From assembly GCA_013415235.1 (NCBI GenBank), contig JACBYF010000006.1, positions 28,347 through 92,346 on the forward strand: DNA of 64,000 nucleotides, read 5' to 3'. The translations under genes and the position numbers were made by a program. Origin of the DNA: Gemelliphila palaticanis. GTDB taxonomy: Bacteria > Bacillota > Bacilli > Staphylococcales > Gemellaceae. Below, piece after piece: positions 60,517 to 64,000 of this stretch (position 1 is the first letter of the stretch; each line of letters starts with the position of its first letter). Below the pieces are notes generated by a model. It saw only the letters and a list, made by a program, of their open reading frames with translations, was not told the origin of the DNA and did no database searches.

Positions 60517-61506
60517 TTAATCTACTATTATTTCTACAACTTCTTCAAGAGTTGCACCTAAGAAATAAGAATTTATATCTTCGTTTTCTAGTACTTTTGT
60601 TACATCTTCTTTAGTATATTTAGTACCTTCTAATTTTTTAGCTATGTCCGCTACGTCCATAACTCCAAAGAAATCTCCAAAGAATTTAACCGCTGTAATT
60701 ATCCCTTTATCTACTTGGATATTTGCTTCTATTTTTCCTGTAACTAAACGTCTATTTCTCTTAATATTAAATTCAGGATTCTTACCGTATACCCAATCCC
60801 AAGAATCATTTTTTTCTTTTTGTATTTCTTTTATTTTAGACACTTCTTCATCACTAAAAGTATATTCTTCCATGCCAAATTTTTCATTCATATATTTTTT
60901 TAATGCTTCTTTAAAGTCTATTACAGTCATATCTTTGTTAGGAAGATGATCTTTTATATTAGTTACTCTTGAACGAACTGATTTTATTCCTTTTGATTCT
61001 ATTTTATCCTTAGAAACTTTTAATGCTTCAGATAAAACACTAGTGTCTACATCAAACATTAAGCATCCATGGTGCATTATTCTTCCAGAACGCACATACT
61101 GAGCATTTCCACAGAATTTTCTTCCATCTATTTCTAAATCATTTCTACCTGTAAAAGTTGCCTCTACTCCTAAAGATGCCAATGCATCTAAAACAGGCTG
61201 TGAAAAACTTTTGAAGTCAAATTCTTGCCCTTGTTTTCCATTAGATATTATTGTGTAATTAAGATTGTTTAAATCGTGATAAACTGCTCCACCACCACTA
61301 ACTCTACGAACTATATCTATATTATTTTCATCACAATATTTTTGATTAATTTCTTCTGTTGTATTTTGATTTTTCCCTACAACTATACATGGTTTATTAA
61401 TCCATAACATAAATACATCATCTTTTTTAGCTAGTTCATTAAAAGCATAAAATTCTATTGCTGTGTTTAATTTTGGATCGTTTGATTGTGCATCTATAAA
61501 TATCAT
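60517..61506 (-). CDS. lplA: Lipoate-protein ligase A
   Basis: 329 aa. It activates free lipoate with ATP and attaches it to lipoyl domains of 2-oxoacid dehydrogenases or GcvH. Signature stretches: KPCIVVGKNQNTTEEIN, RRVSGGGAVYHDLNNLNYT, NDLEIDGRKFCGNAQ with the catalytic Lys, and GCLMFDVDTSVLSEAL. The C-terminal accessory domain (about 245-329) is present, so it can do both half reactions. RBS AGGAGA. Confidence 0.95.
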   Translation of the reverse strand: MIFIDAQSNDPKLNTAIEFYAFNELAKKDDVFMLWINKPCIVVGKNQNTTEEINQKYCDENNIDIVRRVSGGGAVYHDLNNLNYTIISNGKQGQEFDFKSFSQPVLDALASLGVEATFTGRNDLEIDGRKFCGNAQYVRSGRIMHHGCLMFDVDTSVLSEALKVSKDKIESKGIKSVRSRVTNIKDHLPNKDMTVIDFKEALKKYMNEKFGMEEYTFSDEEVSKIKEIQKEKNDSWDWVYGKNPEFNIKRNRRLVTGKIEANIQVDKGIITAVKFFGDFFGVMDVADIAKKLEGTKYTKEDVTKVLENEDINSYFLGATLEEVVEIIVD

Positions 61507-61535
61507 AATTTTCTCCTAACTTTGTTTATAATAAT

Positions 61536-61564
61536 ATTATACTACTTTTTAAAAATGATGTCAT
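61536..61564 (-). promoter_or_regulatory. lplA promoter
   Basis: Minus strand ATGACA (61564-61559), 17-bp spacer, TATAAT (61541-61536). Confidence 0.65.
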
Positions 61565-61607
61565 TAAAATACTATAATTTATATACAAGTACATGTTTTT
61601 CTTAAAG

Positions 61608-62636
61608 CTACTCTTTGTTTATTGTAAAATAAACTTTATAATTTTTTAGTAAATCTCGTATATTATTTTTTAAAAATTTTGGTTTTAAATTATAATTAGT
61701 AATATTATTTATTGATATCCATTCATAAAAATACTTATTACCCTCACTATCATTCATAACAAAGTTACTTTCTAATAATAATGGATTATTTGTATTACTT
61801 ATTCTTGCCATGTAATAAGTAGCTATTTCATGATAATTTAGATTATTATTTTTAAAGAAGTTTTCATTGAAAATTAAAGGTTTTACACTTTCAATTTCTA
61901 AATTTAGTTCTTCTAATAATTCTCTTTTAACTGTATCAGCAGTAGTTTCATTAAATTTTACCCTTCCACCTGGTAAAAAATAATAATCTTCATTTATATT
62001 CTTAGTAAATAATATTTCATTTTTTTCGTTGATGATAATACAACCTACTCTAAAGTTAAATACTTTATCTTGAAATTTAAAAGTACAATCTATGTCATTA
62101 TTATATTTTGAATTATAAAATTCTTCTCTTAATATTCCATATTTTATAGAATCATAATAATAATTGTTATAATATCTTACTTTTCTAATTTTGGCTTCCA
62201 AAGTCATTCCTAACTTTTCAGATACTCTCATCATTCCTAAATTGCCACTCCAAGTAGTAAGACCTACTCTTTCTATTTCAGGAAAATCTATAAAACACTT
62301 ATCTATCCATACTTTTAAAACTTTTTGAGCTACTCCTTTATTCCAAAAATTCTCGTCATATATAGCTATACCTATTTCTAACCATCTTGTATCTTTATTT
62401 TCCCAATATCTAGTTACTATTCCTACTATTTCGTCATTAACTACTATAGATCTTACATTATCACTAATTAAAAAGGGTACCTGGTTACTTATTAAAAATT
62501 GATCATAACTAATTAATTTATATTCATTAAAATAAGGTGCATTATATTTTACCCATTCTGGATATTCAGAACTATATTGTATTTTATAAATTCGTATCAA
62601 ATCTTCTTTAGTTATTGTTTTTAGTTTAATATTCAT
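61608..62636 (-). CDS. GNAT acetyltransferase fused to a Nudix hydrolase
   Basis: 342 aa with two domains in one frame. Residues 1-170 are a GNAT acetyltransferase of the RimJ-like type (WLEIGIAIYDENFWNKGVAQKVL, VGLTTWSGNLGMMRVSEKLGM). Residues 190-335 are a Nudix hydrolase (VGCIIINEKNEILFTK) with Nudix box at 223-248 (GGRVKFNE...VKRELLEEL). The two activities, acetyl transfer from CoA and hydrolysis of nucleoside diphosphate derivatives, are not obviously linked. No ribosome-site anomaly or frameshift is seen. Substrates unknown. Confidence 0.87.
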   Translation of the reverse strand: MNIKLKTITKEDLIRIYKIQYSSEYPEWVKYNAPYFNEYKLISYDQFLISNQVPFLISDNVRSIVVNDEIVGIVTRYWENKDTRWLEIGIAIYDENFWNKGVAQKVLKVWIDKCFIDFPEIERVGLTTWSGNLGMMRVSEKLGMTLEAKIRKVRYYNNYYYDSIKYGILREEFYNSKYNNDIDCTFKFQDKVFNFRVGCIIINEKNEILFTKNINEDYYFLPGGRVKFNETTADTVKRELLEELNLEIESVKPLIFNENFFKNNNLNYHEIATYYMARISNTNNPLLLESNFVMNDSEGNKYFYEWISINNITNYNLKPKFLKNNIRDLLKNYKVYFTINKE

Positions 62637-62744
62637 AGATTTATCTATCCTTTTAAAATTATTATCAAATATATTATATTATATTTAAAATCAATAAGCA
62701 AAGTTTGTAATAAATATTTTATTTATAATAGTTTATTTATGTGC

Positions 62745-62750
62745 TATAAT
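62745..62750 (+). promoter_or_regulatory. trpS promoter (-10)
   Basis: TGCTATAAT extended -10 with TATAAT at 62745-62750; the -35 (TTTATA at 62722) is weak. Only about 25 nt lie between it and the AAAGGAG, so there is no room for a T-box leader. Confidence 0.6.
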
Positions 62751-62781
62751 TAATGTAACTATTTATTGAAAGGAGACTTTT

Positions 62782-63792
62782 ATGAAAAAAGTTATTTTAA
62801 CTGGTGATAGACCAACCGGTAAACTTCATTTAGGTCACTACGTAGGATCTCTCCAAAATAGAGTGATGTTACAAAAAGAAAATCAAGATATGTATATAAT
62901 GATAGCAGATCAACAGGCACTAACTGATAATGCTGATAATCCTAAAAAAATAATAGAAAGTGTTACAGAGGTAGCATTAGATTATTTAGCAGTGGGGATA
63001 GATCCGAATAAAACTAATATATTTATTCAATCTCAAATTCCTCAATTAGCTGAATTAACTGCTTACTACTTAAATTTAGTTACAGTTGCAAGACTTCATA
63101 GAAATCCTACTGTTAAACAAGAAATTAAAGATAAAAACTTTAATGAAAGTATTCCTGCTGGATTCTTCACTTATCCTGTTAGTCAAGCAGCCGATATAAC
63201 AGCTTTTGGAGCAACTCATGTACCAGTTGGAGAAGATCAAAAACCTATGATTGAACAAACTAGGGAGATAGTTAGAGATTTCAATAGAATTTATAATAAA
63301 GAAGTTTTAGTTTTACCTGAAGCTGTTTTACCTCCGCAAAATCAAGGTCGTTTAGTAGGGATAGATGGACAAGGTAAAATGAGTAAATCTTTAAACAACG
63401 GTATTTACTTATCTGACACCCCAGAAATAATAAAACAAAAAATTATGAAAATGTATACTGATCCAAATCATATTAGAGTAGAAGATCCAGGAAAAGTAGA
63501 AGGAAATGTGGTTTTCACTTACTTAGATATTTTTGATCCTAATAAAGAAGAAGTTAATTTATTAAAAGAACAGTATCAAAAAGGTGGTCTAGGGGATGTT
63601 AAATTAAAACTTAGACTTAATGAAATAATGCAAGAAATGCTAGAACCTATTCGTTTAAGAAGAGAAGAATTCGCTAAAGATAAAGCCGAAATTTATAATA
63701 TTTTAAAACAAGGTAGCTTAAAAGCCGAAGAACGTGCTCAAAAAACATTAGATGACGTTAAAGATGCTATGGGAATAAATTATTTTAAATAA
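62782..63792 (+). CDS. trpS: Tryptophanyl-tRNA synthetase
   Basis: 336 aa class I enzyme, normal length. The HIGH-type motif reads [18 protein letters not shown]; the KMSKS motif is [11 protein letters not shown]. It charges tRNA-Trp in the cytoplasm. The Trp-binding region includes [17 protein letters not shown] strong AAAGGAG precedes the ATG. Single gene, followed by a candidate terminator and a palindromic repeat. Confidence 0.97.
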   Translation: MKKVILTGDRPTGKLHLGHYVGSLQNRVMLQKENQDMYIMIADQQALTDNADNPKKIIESVTEVALDYLAVGIDPNKTNIFIQSQIPQLAELTAYYLNLVTVARLHRNPTVKQEIKDKNFNESIPAGFFTYPVSQAADITAFGATHVPVGEDQKPMIEQTREIVRDFNRIYNKEVLVLPEAVLPPQNQGRLVGIDGQGKMSKSLNNGIYLSDTPEIIKQKIMKMYTDPNHIRVEDPGKVEGNVVFTYLDIFDPNKEEVNLLKEQYQKGGLGDVKLKLRLNEIMQEMLEPIRLRREEFAKDKAEIYNILKQGSLKAEERAQKTLDDVKDAMGINYFK

Positions 63793-63832
63793 AATAAAAG
63801 TGCTAAAGTCAGCATAATATATCTTTTATTTT
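63791..63832 (+). terminator. Possible terminator after trpS
   Basis: AAAATAAAAG pairs with CTTTTATTTT, with an inner TGCT/AGCA stem. The left arm overlaps the stop codon. Confidence 0.5.
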
Positions 63833-63873
63833 GTAAATGTTATTTTAAACTTTCAAATTTTGATTAAAAAACA

Positions 63874-63950
63874 GGCTGTATAATAAATACGGGGCATGGA
63901 GAAAAAATAAAAAATAGTTCTCCATGCTCCGTATTAATTTTTTATATACA
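63874..63950. repeat. Intergenic palindromic element, third copy
   Basis: Arms of 18 bp with one G-T pair (63886-63903 with 63918-63935) around a 14-nt AT-rich loop; outer TGTATA/TATACA arms pair with a slight offset. It opens with GGCTGTATAATAAATA, nearly the same as the element at 54786. Beyond it, 63951-64000 shows nothing recognisable. Confidence 0.7.
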
Positions 63951-64000
63951 AAAAGACAAATATCCGATACAATATAAAGTGCAAAAAATAATATAACGAA

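Noticed and set aside
62637..62781. T-box leader for trpS
   Set aside because: Only about 25-30 bases lie between the -10 and the ribosome site, too short for a T-box.
1..64000. CRISPR array, prophage, transposon or integrated element
   Set aside because: No direct repeats with regular spacers, no transposase, integrase or phage structural genes; the only repeats found are the three palindromic elements.

Overview
The window looks like chromosomal core DNA from a very AT-rich, low-GC Gram-positive bacterium of the order Bacillales. Marks of that group are the SecDF fusion, ribonuclease M5, a degenerate RNase J2, a HepS/HepT pair, a long Bacillus-type SRP RNA and a mevalonate operon in the order mvaK1-mvaD-mvaK2-fni. 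A Gemella species is my best guess; this is inference from gene content, not a search result. I see no prophage, plasmid, transposase or CRISPR array.

Layout. 1-3.2 kb: 5' part of malQ, divergent treR, then glmM. 3.3-8.6 kb: a candidate small RNA, a TroABCD-type Mn/Zn importer, an orphan PhnD-like lipoprotein, and tRNA-Cys and tRNA-His. 8.7-16.8 kb: a DedA membrane protein fused to a cysteine hydrolase, then the minus-strand cluster murE-prfC-gtrA-HAD-secDF. 17-22 kb: a methyltransferase, an LCP cell-wall ligase, and rnmV-rsmA-mazG-like-phosphoesterase. 22-28.7 kb: one long tightly packed operon rbgA-rnhB-rnjB-dinB-trmK followed by a two-gene ThrE exporter. 28.8-32.1 kb: two VOC genes (one broken by a nonsense codon), chrA with a structured leader or sRNA, and a CDF metal exporter. 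32-37.7 kb: an 1842-residue cell-surface subtilase. 37.8-41.6 kb: the mevalonate operon. 41.6-45.3 kb: a Fur-box-controlled siderophore ABC importer whose first gene has no ordinary start codon. 45.5-50.6 kb: a TPR protein with a His/Cys tail, hepT-hepS, and an ABC exporter. 50.7-57.6 kb: Nudix, MATE, SRP RNA, YigZ, LD-carboxypeptidase, YhgE/Pip. 57.8-64 kb: NrdG, pyrrolidone carboxyl peptidase, a sortase with a lipobox, YbjQ, LplA, a GNAT-Nudix fusion and trpS.

How it fits together. Metal handling recurs: TroABCD import, a CDF exporter with a manganese-like metal site, ChrA, the iron-siderophore importer and the His-tailed TPR protein. Cell envelope functions recur too: GlmM, MurE, LCP ligase, SecDF, LD-carboxypeptidase, isoprenoid precursors and prenyl chain synthesis, plus a sortase and a possible sortase substrate.

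The observations I rate most worth following up are: two candidate small RNAs (about 3385-3505 plus strand; about 31083-30994 minus strand); the DedA-hydrolase fusion; the lipobox sortase; the permease gene with an apparent ATT/ATA start or 5' frameshift; and a family of palindromic repeats found at 3' ends of genes (50644, 54786 and 63874).
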